Source: Prauserella marina
GTDB lineage: Bacteria; Actinomycetota; Actinomycetes; Mycobacteriales; Pseudonocardiaceae
NCBI RefSeq assembly: GCF_002240355.1
Contig: NZ_CP016353.1
Span: forward strand, 6,363,001 to 6,427,000
Direction: 5' to 3'
Length of the DNA: 64,000 nt
The translations under genes were made by a program, and so were the position numbers. Below the pieces are notes generated by a model. That model had not been told where the DNA came from, made no database searches, and worked only from the letters and a program-made list of their open reading frames with translations. Positions 46,447 through 55,732 of this stretch are shown here, one piece after another. Each line of letters starts with the position of its first letter. Position 1 is the stretch's first letter.

Positions 46447-47304
46447 CTAACTGGACAGTTTGTCGAGGATCGCGGCCACCTCGGCTGCTCTGAAGACGAA
46501 CCCGACATGCGACGTGTCCAGGGTGTGGACGTCGTACGGGTTGCCTGGTGTCAGCGCATCGGCTTCGGCGATCAGCCGGTCCTGCATGGCGATCGGCAGA
46601 CTCCGGTCCTCGGTGAGCCGGATGTAGCTGCGGGCGATCGTGCCCCACGTTTCGGCATCGACCCTGGCGTCACCGGTCATCACCGCGAGCGATTCGTCGG
46701 GTTGCAGGATGTTGAGGAAAGCCATGAACTGCTCGTCGGTGACGTCGGCCGCCGTCGCGGCCTTGAGCGCGGTGAGCAGTTCCGGATCCGCCGTGCGGTA
46801 GTTCGCCCTGCCGACGCCGAGTTCGGCTGGGTTGCCGACGTTCAGCGGGGCAAGCGGGCCGGTCAGGCTTGCGGCGAACTCCGGTTCCGCGAAGTACTCG
46901 ATGGGGTTGGCACGCTCCACACAGGACCAGGCCGAGATGTACACGAGCCGGTCGACCAGGTCGGGAACCAGGTTGCCTGCCACGCTGATGGCCGTACCGC
47001 CGAGGCTGGCGCCCACCAGCACGACCGGCCCGTGTTCGGCGACCCGGCGAACGACGTCGACGACCACGTCGGCGTTGTCCCGCAAAGTGACCGTCGCCAG
47101 TGTCGATGGCTCGGCCGCCCACGCATCCAGATCCTGCGGTGCCTGGTAGGCGACGGGGTATTGCGCGTCCAAACCGTGTCCGGGGAGGTCGACCGCGAAA
47201 CTGCGGTGGCCCAGCGCCGCGAGTTCGCGCTGGATCGTGGCCCACATGAACGAACTGGAGCCAGAGCCGTGCACCAGTACGAAGGTCGGGTTGTTCGAAG
47301 ACAT
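46447..47304 (-). CDS. Alpha/beta hydrolase
   Basis: A 285-aa alpha/beta hydrolase (AB_hydrolase_6 type). Oxyanion HGSGSSSFMWATIQREL, nucleophile elbow VLVGASLGGTA, and catalytic His in LDTSHVGFVFRAAEV. ATG 47304 follows AGGACGAC. First of five such genes here, on the opposite strand to the other four and 285 bases from the AraC regulator. That gap (47305-47589) shows no gene. Likely an esterase or lactonase; substrate unknown. Confidence 0.88.
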   Translation of the reverse strand: MSSNNPTFVLVHGSGSSSFMWATIQRELAALGHRSFAVDLPGHGLDAQYPVAYQAPQDLDAWAAEPSTLATVTLRDNADVVVDVVRRVAEHGPVVLVGASLGGTAISVAGNLVPDLVDRLVYISAWSCVERANPIEYFAEPEFAASLTGPLAPLNVGNPAELGVGRANYRTADPELLTALKAATAADVTDEQFMAFLNILQPDESLAVMTGDARVDAETWGTIARSYIRLTEDRSLPIAMQDRLIAEADALTPGNPYDVHTLDTSHVGFVFRAAEVAAILDKLSS

Positions 47305-47589
47305 GAGATGTCGTCCTGTCTGTTCAAGCGCGCCAGTCGTCGCCGACGCGAAAAAGGGGTCGGGAAACCGAGGCCTTCGACGGCGGGTGCCGCTGATGCG
47401 CACCGGCCGGAGGCCGTTCAGGCGTGAGGAGCCGGACCGGTCGTCGAAGACCGGCGGGGCACCTTTATCAGGCAGTCCGGAGACGGACGAACATGTGGAC
47501 CATGGACGTCACCCTAACCGGAGCCGGAACGCCAACGCGAGCGCGTTGACGAGTCCGTGAGATGCGCCTCAGCGACTCGCCGTATCCGG

Positions 47590-48540
47590 TCAGGAACCAC
47601 CTTCGCGGCGCCATTCGCTCGGAAGCAGGCCGTAGGCGGCGCGAAAACGCCTCGTGAAATGCGTCGGATCCGTGAAGCCCCACCTTCGCGCGATGGCTGC
47701 GAGCGAACGGTGCCTCGACCTCGGATCGACCAACTCGGCCTTCGCGTTGGCGAGCCTGCTGGTGATGATCCACTGCTCCAGCCGGAAGCCCGCCGTGGCA
47801 CACACGCGATAGAGATGTCGCGGTGAGATCGCGAGTGCCCTCGCGATGCCGTCGGGAGTGAGACCTGGGTCGCCGAGGTGCTGGCGCACGTAGGCGCGGA
47901 TCTGCGTGAGCAGCGTCTGCTCGACGACGTCGCGACAACCCGGTGTCCCGTCGATAGCGGTCGCGATCAGTGCGCGCGCGAGTTCGATACTCGCCGCGCC
48001 GAGCGCGGGGGCCATGGGGCTCGCACTGAGTGCTTCGGCGTTGGCCGCGAGATCACGAATGTGCCTGCTGACGAGCCCGTACAGGGGACTGTGCTGGAGC
48101 CTCGTCACCGCTCGCCGCACCTGCTCGGCAGGCAGGGTGAGCTGGTCGAGGGGAAGGTTGAGCGAATGCGCGGCACCGAACCCCCTCCACTGGTAGTGGA
48201 AGGGCCTGCTGACATCGACCACCAGCGCCTCACCGCTCGGCACCACCCTCGTGGTCGATCCGATCCGGAAGCGCGCGACACCTGCCGCCTGCACACCGAT
48301 GGCGATGTGTTCAGCGGTAGCCGACCGCGCGGCCTTCGCGGTGCGCGTCATCGACACCCCGCTGGTTGCCGCCCCGAAGATCGCGGCGGCCCCGAATGGC
48401 CACAGCTCCAGCCTCGCACGGACCGGCACGTCCTCTTCCACCGTGACCTCGGAAGCTCCTGAGGCATCGTGCATGGCGGTGATCAACGCGTCGGGACGCT
48501 CGCGTCTGGTGAGATCGGTGGTGTCGAGCAAGACGGCCAT
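47590..48540 (-). CDS. AraC-family regulator
   Basis: A 316-aa regulator with an N-terminal cupin-like AraC_binding_2 domain (RVVPSGEALVVDVSRPFHYQW) and a C-terminal double HTH (YVRQHLGDPGLTPDGIARAL, AISPRHLYRVC, RWGFTDPTHFTRRFRAAYG). ATG 48540 follows AAGGGGAACCGC. Divergent from the four-gene hydrolase operon, which it probably controls, and next to the fifth. Confidence 0.9.
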   Translation of the reverse strand: MAVLLDTTDLTRRERPDALITAMHDASGASEVTVEEDVPVRARLELWPFGAAAIFGAATSGVSMTRTAKAARSATAEHIAIGVQAAGVARFRIGSTTRVVPSGEALVVDVSRPFHYQWRGFGAAHSLNLPLDQLTLPAEQVRRAVTRLQHSPLYGLVSRHIRDLAANAEALSASPMAPALGAASIELARALIATAIDGTPGCRDVVEQTLLTQIRAYVRQHLGDPGLTPDGIARALAISPRHLYRVCATAGFRLEQWIITSRLANAKAELVDPRSRHRSLAAIARRWGFTDPTHFTRRFRAAYGLLPSEWRREGGS

Positions 48541-48663
48541 GCGGTTCCCCTTCGTCGCCGGGAACGGTGGCGGTGCGGGCCGAGGGCACGGCATTGTGAG
48601 CCGATTCGGCGTGGGCTTGTGTGCCTAAGATTCCGGGCACTCCGCTGAGCGAATAGAGGCGAA

Positions 48664-49485
48664 ATGCCTTTCGTCACCGCGGCCGACGGCGCCGACATCT
48701 TCTACAAGGACTGGGGCAGTGGTTCGCCTGTGGTTTTCAGCCATGGCTGGCCGCTGAGCGCCGACGTGTGGGACCGACAGCTCTATCTGGCCGCCGCACA
48801 CGGTTTTCGCGCCATCGCACACGATCGCCGTGGACACGGCAGGTCGACCCAGACCTGGCACGGCAACGACATGGACACCTACGCCGACGACCTCGCCACT
48901 CTGCTCGACACACTCGACCTGCACGAGGTCATCCTCGTCGGGCACGCCGACGGCGGCGGGGAACTCGCCCGTTATCTTGCCCGGCACGGCAGCGACAGGG
49001 TCGGCAAGGCGGTGCTGCTCAGCGCGGTCCCGCCGTCGTTGCTGGCAACCGAAACCAATCCCGGCGGACTGCCGGTCACCGTTCTCGACGCGATCCGCAC
49101 GGCCATCACCGCCGACCGCGCGCAGTTCTTCCGGGAGCTTTCCGTGCTGTTCTACGGAGCGAACCGGGATCGCGCGACCGTGTCCTGGGCGCTGGGGGAG
49201 CAGTTCTGGCGACTGGCGATGCAGGCGGGGCTCAAAGCCGTACTCGACTGCGTTTCCGCCTTCTCCGAGACCGACTTCACCGACGATCTGCGCGCGATGG
49301 AGATACCGGTTCTCGTCGCGCACGGCGACGACGACCAGCTCGTGCCGATCAGCGGTTCCGCCTACCGCGCGGTGGAACTGCTTCCCGAAGCTCACCTCAT
49401 CGTCTACGCGGGCGCTCCGCATGGCCTGTGCGGCGATTTCGAAACACAGTTCAACGCCGATCTGCTGGCATTTCTCACCCGATGA
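48664..49485 (+). CDS. Alpha/beta hydrolase with Ala in place of the nucleophile
   Basis: A 273-aa protein of the non-heme chloroperoxidase/aryl esterase-like group. HGWPLSADVW oxyanion region, [20 protein letters not shown], acid Asp in HGDDDQLVP and His in GAPHGLCG are all kept, but the nucleophile elbow reads VGHADGGGE, with Ala95 where its paralogue (50331-51170) has Ser95 in VGFSTGGGE. It is therefore unlikely to work as a classical serine hydrolase. ATG 48664 with GAGGCG ahead; -10-like TAAGAT at about 48627. First of four in the operon. Confidence 0.88.
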   Translation: MPFVTAADGADIFYKDWGSGSPVVFSHGWPLSADVWDRQLYLAAAHGFRAIAHDRRGHGRSTQTWHGNDMDTYADDLATLLDTLDLHEVILVGHADGGGELARYLARHGSDRVGKAVLLSAVPPSLLATETNPGGLPVTVLDAIRTAITADRAQFFRELSVLFYGANRDRATVSWALGEQFWRLAMQAGLKAVLDCVSAFSETDFTDDLRAMEIPVLVAHGDDDQLVPISGSAYRAVELLPEAHLIVYAGAPHGLCGDFETQFNADLLAFLTR

Positions 49486-49502
49486 GAACAAAAGGAGAAC
49501 CG

Positions 49503-50312
49503 ATGTCCGTCTCCCGCAGATTCCGAAGATCCCGGCTCGCCGTCGTGCTGGCAGTGCTGTTCGCCGTCGTGACGGTGGTCAGCCCCGCGACGGCCGTACA
49601 GCGATCGGCAGCGAAGCCGGGCGCTCCCAAACCGACGATCGTGCTGGTACACGGCGCGTTCGCCGACGCATCGGGCTGGAGCGGCGTCATCGAGCGCTTG
49701 CAACGCCGCGGCTACCAGGTCATCGCACCGGCGAATCCGCTGCGCGACCTTTCCGACGACGCCGACTACGTCTCCAGTGTGCTTTCCACGATCTCGGGGC
49801 CCGTCGTGCTCGTCGGCCATTCCTACGGCGGCGCGGTAGTCACCAACGCCGCCCGTGAGCACCCGAACGTCAAGGCACTCGTGTACGTCGCGGCATTCGC
49901 TCTCGACGAGGGCGAGACGGTGTTCGGGATCGTCGGCTCCTTCCCGGGCAGCGAACTCGCCGCGAACATCCTTCCCAGAGCGTTCCCCGGCGGTATCGAC
50001 GCCTATGTCAACCCTTCGGCATTCCACAGAGTCTTCGCTGGCGACCTTCCCGCCAAGACCGCGAACGTCCTCGCGGCGAGCCAACGTCCCGCGACACTCG
50101 CGTCCGGTGAGGAACCCTCCGGCAGCCCCGCTTGGTCGGAAATCCCTTCCTGGTACCTGATCGCGGGCAAGGACAAAGTGATTCCGCCCTCGGCACAACG
50201 GTTCATGGCCGATCGGGCCGACGCGCGCACGCGCACGGTGAACTCGTCCCACGTCGCCATGATCTCCCACCCCGACGCCGTCACGACGCTCATTCTCGAC
50301 GCCGCACGCTGA
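49503..50312 (+). CDS. Secreted alpha/beta hydrolase
   Basis: A 269-aa protein with a signal peptide (SRRFRRSRLAVVLAVLFAVV to PATA, about 31 residues). HGAFADASGWSGVIERLQRRG, intact nucleophile VLVGHSYGGAVV, Asp in AGKDKVIPP and His in NSSHVAMISHP. Resembles short-chain esterases of the AB_hydrolase_6 group. ATG 49503 follows AAAGGAG. Second gene of the operon; exported, unlike its neighbours. Confidence 0.9.
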   Translation: MSVSRRFRRSRLAVVLAVLFAVVTVVSPATAVQRSAAKPGAPKPTIVLVHGAFADASGWSGVIERLQRRGYQVIAPANPLRDLSDDADYVSSVLSTISGPVVLVGHSYGGAVVTNAAREHPNVKALVYVAAFALDEGETVFGIVGSFPGSELAANILPRAFPGGIDAYVNPSAFHRVFAGDLPAKTANVLAASQRPATLASGEEPSGSPAWSEIPSWYLIAGKDKVIPPSAQRFMADRADARTRTVNSSHVAMISHPDAVTTLILDAAR

Positions 50313-50330
50313 TCAGAACGGAGCACGCTC

Positions 50331-51170
50331 ATGCCCTTCACCACCATGGCCGACGGCGCGGAAATCTTCTACAAGGACTGGGGCAGCGGAACTCCCGTCG
50401 TCCTCAGCCACGGCTGGCCGCTGAATTCCGACAGCTGGGAGGCACAGATGCTCCTGCTCGCCGCGAATGGATGCCGCTGTGTCGCACACGATCGCCGTGG
50501 TCACGGCCGGTCGACCCAGACCTGGCACGGCAACGACATGGACACCTACGCCGACGACCTCGCCACCCTGCTCGACACACTCGACCTGCACGAGGTCATC
50601 CTCGTCGGCTTCTCGACAGGAGGCGGCGAAGTCGCCAGGTACCTCGGAAGGTACGGAACGGCCAGGATCGCCGGTGTCGCACTGGTTTCCGCCGTTCCAC
50701 CGTTCATGCTGCGGACGGCCGACAACCCGAACGGCGTGCCAGGCGCGGCGTTCGACGACCTTCGCGCGAGTTCGATCGCCGACCGTGCTCAGTTGTACCG
50801 CGATCTCGCCGACGGACCGTTCTTCGGCGACAACAGGGAAGGCGCCTCGGTGTCACGAGGCATCAGGGATGCGTTCTGGCGACAGGGAATGCAGGCAGGG
50901 CACCGGAACGCACTGGAGTGCATCGCCGCGTTCTCGGCTACCGACTTCCGCAAGGACCTCGACAGCATCGACGTTCCAACGCTCGTCATCCATGGTGACG
51001 ACGACCAGGTGGTTCCCTTCGAGGTCGGCGGAAAAGCCTCTGCCGAACGGATCAGGGGCGCCACGCTGACCGTCTACTCCGGCGCTCCGCACGGCATCAC
51101 CGACACACACAAGGAACGACTCGGCGCGGACCTGCTCGCGTTCGTCGACTCACGAAGGACAGGACCATGA
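50331..51170 (+). CDS. Alpha/beta hydrolase, chloroperoxidase-like, intact triad
   Basis: A 279-aa paralogue of 48664-49485. [30 protein letters not shown], nucleophile Ser95 in [15 protein letters not shown], Asp in HGDDDQVVP and His in GAPHGITD. A 127-base stretch is almost identical to the first paralogue, a sign of recent exchange. ATG 50331 with GAACGGAG ahead. Its stop overlaps the next start (ATGA). Confidence 0.9.
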   Translation: MPFTTMADGAEIFYKDWGSGTPVVLSHGWPLNSDSWEAQMLLLAANGCRCVAHDRRGHGRSTQTWHGNDMDTYADDLATLLDTLDLHEVILVGFSTGGGEVARYLGRYGTARIAGVALVSAVPPFMLRTADNPNGVPGAAFDDLRASSIADRAQLYRDLADGPFFGDNREGASVSRGIRDAFWRQGMQAGHRNALECIAAFSATDFRKDLDSIDVPTLVIHGDDDQVVPFEVGGKASAERIRGATLTVYSGAPHGITDTHKERLGADLLAFVDSRRTGP

Positions 51171-51970
51171 AGACCATCGTTCTCGTACACGGCTTCTGGG
51201 TGACACCGCGAAGCTGGGAAAACTGGATCGACCGTTACGAGCGAGCGGGCTACCGCGTGCTCGCACCCGCATACCCCGGGTTCGAGGTGGAGGTCGAAAC
51301 GCTCAACGCCGATCCGACTCCCATCGAGGACCTGACCGCACCCGCCGTCATCGCACACCTGGAGTCGGTGGTCGGCGCGCTCGACGAACCGCCGATCATC
51401 ATGGGCCACTCCGCTGGCGGCGCGTTCACCCAGGTACTGCTGGATCGTGGCTACGGGGCGGCGGGAGTCGCACTGAACTCCGCACCGACCGAGGGCGTCA
51501 CCGTCGTGCCGCTTTCGCAGATCAAATCGACGTTCCCCGTGCTGAAGAACCCCGCGAACCGGCACAAGGCGGTCGGGCTGACCCTCGAACAGTGGCGTTA
51601 CGCGTTCACGAACACCTTCACCGACGAGGAAACCAAAGCGCTGTACCAGCGCTATCACATTCCGGCGTCAGGACGAGTCCTGTGGGGCGGCGTGCTCGCC
51701 AACTTCCAACCGGGGCCGCAGGACATCCACGTCGACTACCACAACGACAAGCGAGCCCCGCTGCTGTTCATCTCCGGAGGCCAGGACCACATCATGCCGC
51801 CGTCCGTGCAGCGCTCCAACGCGCGACACTACAAATCGGACTCGGTGACCGAGGTGGTCGAGTACGAGGACAAGGCACATCTGCTGCCGGCGCAGGAAGG
51901 CTGGGAGGAGATCGCCGACTTCGCACTCGCCTGGGCGGTCGAGCACGCGGGGTGGACAGCGAACCCGTGA
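51167..51970 (+). CDS. Alpha/beta hydrolase
   Basis: A 267-aa hydrolase. It begins [20 protein letters not shown] (oxyanion), nucleophile [16 protein letters not shown], Asp in [10 protein letters not shown] and His in [14 protein letters not shown] 51167 overlaps the previous stop by four bases, so it is coupled. Last of the operon and followed by a hairpin terminator. Substrate unknown. Confidence 0.9.
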   Translation: MKTIVLVHGFWVTPRSWENWIDRYERAGYRVLAPAYPGFEVEVETLNADPTPIEDLTAPAVIAHLESVVGALDEPPIIMGHSAGGAFTQVLLDRGYGAAGVALNSAPTEGVTVVPLSQIKSTFPVLKNPANRHKAVGLTLEQWRYAFTNTFTDEETKALYQRYHIPASGRVLWGGVLANFQPGPQDIHVDYHNDKRAPLLFISGGQDHIMPPSVQRSNARHYKSDSVTEVVEYEDKAHLLPAQEGWEEIADFALAWAVEHAGWTANP

Positions 51971-51987
51971 AGGACAGCTCCCCGCCG

Positions 51988-52017
51988 CCCCGGCCGTAGG
52001 TACGCCTTCGGCCGGGG
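51988..52017 (+). terminator. Terminator after the hydrolase operon
   Basis: 9-bp stem CCCCGGCCG / CGGCCGGGG with a 12-base loop, 18 bases after the last stop. Confidence 0.7.
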
Positions 52018-52440
52018 CTCGGCGTCGTGCTCAGACGCGTGCGCCGAGGTCGAAGCTCCACCCCGGAAGGTGTGGGACGTTCACATCTCAGTCGGCGGTA
52101 CAGGTTTCAATGGTTCAGCGCGGGGCTGGGTTCGGGCCCGATCGATGCTCTACTAGTGTTTCACTCAATGCACACGTTCCGTGGTCAACATGGTCGCGGA
52201 CCTGCGCGAACGAGAGGGCGCGGTGTTGGAATTCGTGGCGGGCCCGCAGCCCGCACGGCCTCGAATTTCGCGCTCTTGGCGCTCTGACGTGCGAAACGCC
52301 GGACCTCCTCCACCACCGGCGCTTCGGCATGGCTGAGCGCGCAAAGTAACCAGCACATTCCCCCACTGTCATCTGTCCGGAGTCGAGCGGTCACGCTAAG
52401 TTTGTTGCCGAAGGCCCCGGTTTATCAAGGAGTCCGCCCC
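52018..52440. other. Gap before the ATPase cassette; no convincing gene
   Basis: Nothing clear is encoded. A short plus frame from ATG 52190 to 52336 (48 aa, MVADLREREGAVLEFVAG) begins like a DUF222-type N-terminus but has no further support and may be a remnant. The cassette promoter must lie at the right end; AAGGAG precedes ATG 52441. Confidence 0.5.
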
Positions 52441-52701
52441 ATGCCCGGAGTGGAAGAGATCCGCGCGGGGATCGCCCTCGCGAACGAGAAGGCTTCCTCC
52501 AGCATCGCCGCGTTGCAGCAGGCAGCACAAGCACTCGAAGAGGCCCAGCAGACGCTGGCCCAGGCGACCTCGGGCAGCACGCAGGAAGAAGTGAATCAGG
52601 CTCACGGCCTGCTCGCCGAAGCGTTGCAAGGAATAAACGGGACGCAGACAACCATCCGCGCCAGCATCTCGTCAGCCGAGAACTACTCGGCCCGGCTGTA
52701 G
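52441..52701 (+). CDS. Small helical-hairpin protein of the ATPase cassette
   Basis: An 86-aa Ala/Gln-rich protein. Two helices (about residues 4-43 and 51-83) are joined by SGSTQEE; no Cys, no WXG. It is the size and shape of WXG100/ESAT-6 proteins but lacks the motif. It ends SAENYSARL, as its neighbour ends DNYQARL, so the two are likely paralogous. ATG 52441 follows AAGGAG by eight bases. Function unknown; probably a partner or substrate of the downstream ATPase. Confidence 0.75.
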   Translation: MPGVEEIRAGIALANEKASSSIAALQQAAQALEEAQQTLAQATSGSTQEEVNQAHGLLAEALQGINGTQTTIRASISSAENYSARL

Positions 52702-52719
52702 ACAGCGAAGAGTCCGCCG

Positions 52720-52965
52720 ATGTCACTCGACCAGTTACGCCAGTCGCTCAGCGAGGTCAACGCGGGCCTCGCCTCAGCCCGCGCGCACGCGGACAGAGCG
52801 AAGGAACTGCTCGAAGAGTGCAGGCGGATCATGGTCGACGCCCAAACGCAGGCGCAGCCGTGGCTGCCGACTCAGTTGCCTGCCGCGCTCGACCAGGTCG
52901 AGAGCCAGCGGGCGAGACTGGCCGGAATCGGGGATCTCCTCGACAACTACCAGGCAAGGCTGTAG
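52720..52965 (+). CDS. Small helical-hairpin protein of the ATPase cassette
   Basis: An 81-aa protein: helix about 3-45 (LDQLRQSLSEVNAGLASARA), a PWLP turn at about 47-50, and helix about 55-81 ending LLDNYQARL. Same layout and C-terminus as the gene before. ATG 52720 with GAAGAG ahead. Only seven bases lie between its stop and the ATPase start. Function unknown. Confidence 0.75.
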   Translation: MSLDQLRQSLSEVNAGLASARAHADRAKELLEECRRIMVDAQTQAQPWLPTQLPAALDQVESQRARLAGIGDLLDNYQARL

Positions 52966-52972
52966 GCCGACG

Positions 52973-55732
52973 ATGGGCAGAAAGGCAGGCGAGCAGCGGG
53001 CCAGGGTGCTGGCGGCGCTCGACAAGCTGCGGCATCAGATCGGGCTCGCACTCGGCGCGGCGCGAAACGCCAACGAAGCGGCGAAACTCGACGTCGCGAG
53101 GCTGGAACTCGAACAGCTCGTCGTGCGCACCGGCATGGAACGCGCGGGCCAGGACCCCGAACTCGCCGAACGGATCAGGGATCCGGCGATGGCCGACGTG
53201 CTGAACTGGCTGGCCAGCGTGCGTTCGCAGTTCTACACCGAGTGGGCCGACGGGCCGAACCGGCTGCGCGAGCTCGTCGCCGCGAGCGCTCCGGGAACCG
53301 CGGGAAGGCCCGCAGGCGAATGGCTCGGCCGCATCGGAGCGGGCAGGGGAATATCGGTACCCGGACTCTGGCGAGTCGGTTCCTCCACAGTGGATGGTTC
53401 GACGGCCGGCCGAACGGCAGGCACCGAACTGACCTTCGACGTGGCCGTACCACTTCTCGACGAATCGCACCTCGCGATCACCTCGGCCCCGCGCACGAGA
53501 GGCACCGTCGACTCGATCGTCGAAAACCTGCTGATGCGCGTCCTCAGCACATTCGAACCCGGCGCGGTCAAAATCCACCTGTGGGACGTGGGACAGCTCA
53601 CCGCGATCCTGCCCAACTTCTACGCGCTGAGTCGCACGAGCGCGGTCACCGTCCACGACCCGACCCGGCTGATCGACCTGCTCGACGAGCTGGCAGGCCA
53701 CATCAGGCGGGTCCACAGCTACACGATGCAGGCTGGGTACCCGAGCCTTCGCGCCATGCGCACCGCGACGAAGAAGCGCACCGAGCCGTGGCGGATCGCC
53801 GTGCTGTACGGCAACGGGGAAAACCTGCACCCGGAGCAATTGCGCGACCTCAAGCGGGTCGCCAGCGGGGCGCTCGACGCCGGTATCTCGTTGATCCTCA
53901 TCGACGTGCCGACGGTGCTCGGCGGAGCGGTCGAGACCATCAGCCTCGTCGACGAGCGCCGCGCGATCACCAGTATGACCGGCTCAGATCTGGTCGTCGA
54001 TCTCGATCCACCGCTCCCGGCAGGTCAGGTCGCCACGGCGGCGAGCAGGATCGCCGAGGCACTCGTCGCGAAACAGGGCGGTCCCCGCTCGTTCGCCGAC
54101 CTGCTGCCCACCGAGTACGGCACATACAGCTCGGCACGCGAACTGAGGACCCCCATCGGGTTCTTCGAGGGCGAGCCGGTCGAGGTCGTCATCGGCGACG
54201 CGACCCCGCACGCGCTCATCGGCGGCCCGAGTGGTTCGGGCAAGACCAACCTGCTTTACGCGCTGCTCGGTGGGCTTTCCGCTCGCTACCCTCCGAATGA
54301 GCTGGCCTTCTACCTGCTCGACTTCAAGGAGGGCGTGTCGTTCGCCGGGCTCGCGCCCGGTCGCAAGGACGAGAGCTGGCTCCCGCACGCGCGGCTCGTC
54401 GGCGTCAACGTGAACACCGACCGCGAGTTCGGCCTCGCGCTGCTGCGATTCCTCGCCGACGAATTGCGCCGCCGGTCCGCCGCGGCCAAGCAGCACGAGG
54501 TCACCAACCTCGCTGAGCTGAGGGAACAGGATCCGGAAGGTCACTGGCCGCGCATCGTCGCCGTCATCGACGAGTTCCAGTACCTCTTCGCGGGAAGGGA
54601 CACGGTCACCGCGCTCGCGACGTCGCTGCTGGAAGACCTCGCGCGAAGGGGGCGTTCGCAGGGCATCCATCTGATTCTGGCGAGCCAGGACATCGCCGGT
54701 ATCGAAGCGTTCTGGGGCAAGCCTGCCGTTTTCGAGCAGTGCACGCTGCGCGTCGCGATGCCCAAAGCGCGAAGGGTGCTCGCCGAGGCCAACCAGGCCG
54801 CCGTCGCCGCACCCCGCTGGCACGCGGTGATCAACCACGATTCCGGTGTCTCGCACGGCAACCAGCTCGCGCACGTTCCGGACGCGAGCGCGAAGGGCGT
54901 CTTCCCCTCGCTGCAAAGGGAACTGTGGCAGCGGTTCGCTGGACAGGGGCAACCGAGGTTGTTCGACGGTGCGCACTCGCCGCTGCTCGAAGCCTCTGCC
55001 GCCTACACTTCGCTCCAGCCGACCCCACGACCTCGCGCGCTCGTAGGCCAGTCGATCGACGTCGCCGACACCGCACACGGGGTCGAGATGTCGGGCGCTC
55101 CGGGAAGAAACCTCGCCGTGCTCGGAACGAGCACGAAAGAAGCACTATCCATTCTGGACTCGGCGACGCGCTCGCTTGCTCGGCAGTATCCGCAGGGCGA
55201 GGTTGAGTTCCTGTTGAGCTGCCTCGTCGAGAGCTGTCAGCCCGCGGTCACCGAGTTGACCGACCTGCTCATCGCCGAAGGTCACAAGGCGGGGTTCGTC
55301 GCCGGCGACGAACTGACCGAGCTTGTCACCAACCTCGCGGCCGAACTGTCCGACATGGAGTCGCCGAGAATTCTCGTGCTCTACGGAGTCGACGGCGCAC
55401 TGCCCGCGCTCGAACGCAAGGAACCGGGAAAACAGAGCGGCCTCGATCACCTGAGAACCCTGCTGAAACAGGGTCCTGGCAAGGGTCTGCACGTGCTTGG
55501 CTGGTGGCGAGGTGTCGCGAGACTCAAGGACACCCTCGGTTTCGGCGGCACCGACGACATCGGCGCGTGGGCGGCACTCGACGTGCAGGGCAGCGAACTC
55601 AGCACTTTCTGCGCCGGTCAGGTCGTCCAGTGGTCGCCACGACCCGACAGGGCGTTGTTCTTCGACCGCACGACACATTCTTCCCCCGAAGTGCTCATTC
55701 CGTTCCACAGGCCGGAGGAAGCCGATGACTGA
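52973..55732 (+). CDS. Soluble FtsK/EccC-like ATPase with one intact P-loop
   Basis: A 919-aa protein with three FtsK/SpoIIIE-like modules and no TM segment. An N-terminal helical part (about 1-105) is followed by a first module (about 155-370) whose P-loop place reads SAPRTRGT, so it is degenerate. The central module has Walker A GGPSGSGKT (417-425), Walker B VAVIDEFQ (529-536) and the ILASQD sensor (about 568-573). The third (about 690-900) has VLGTSTKEA in P-loop position, also degenerate. This triple layout recalls EccC of type VII secretion, but the N-terminal TM helices are missing. ATG 52973; overlaps the next gene by eight bases. Role unknown. Confidence 0.85.
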   Translation: MGRKAGEQRARVLAALDKLRHQIGLALGAARNANEAAKLDVARLELEQLVVRTGMERAGQDPELAERIRDPAMADVLNWLASVRSQFYTEWADGPNRLRELVAASAPGTAGRPAGEWLGRIGAGRGISVPGLWRVGSSTVDGSTAGRTAGTELTFDVAVPLLDESHLAITSAPRTRGTVDSIVENLLMRVLSTFEPGAVKIHLWDVGQLTAILPNFYALSRTSAVTVHDPTRLIDLLDELAGHIRRVHSYTMQAGYPSLRAMRTATKKRTEPWRIAVLYGNGENLHPEQLRDLKRVASGALDAGISLILIDVPTVLGGAVETISLVDERRAITSMTGSDLVVDLDPPLPAGQVATAASRIAEALVAKQGGPRSFADLLPTEYGTYSSARELRTPIGFFEGEPVEVVIGDATPHALIGGPSGSGKTNLLYALLGGLSARYPPNELAFYLLDFKEGVSFAGLAPGRKDESWLPHARLVGVNVNTDREFGLALLRFLADELRRRSAAAKQHEVTNLAELREQDPEGHWPRIVAVIDEFQYLFAGRDTVTALATSLLEDLARRGRSQGIHLILASQDIAGIEAFWGKPAVFEQCTLRVAMPKARRVLAEANQAAVAAPRWHAVINHDSGVSHGNQLAHVPDASAKGVFPSLQRELWQRFAGQGQPRLFDGAHSPLLEASAAYTSLQPTPRPRALVGQSIDVADTAHGVEMSGAPGRNLAVLGTSTKEALSILDSATRSLARQYPQGEVEFLLSCLVESCQPAVTELTDLLIAEGHKAGFVAGDELTELVTNLAAELSDMESPRILVLYGVDGALPALERKEPGKQSGLDHLRTLLKQGPGKGLHVLGWWRGVARLKDTLGFGGTDDIGAWAALDVQGSELSTFCAGQVVQWSPRPDRALFFDRTTHSSPEVLIPFHRPEEADD

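Noticed and set aside
52027-52287. 86-aa ORF before the ATPase cassette
   Set aside because: Starts inside the terminator region, Arg-rich, low coding signal.
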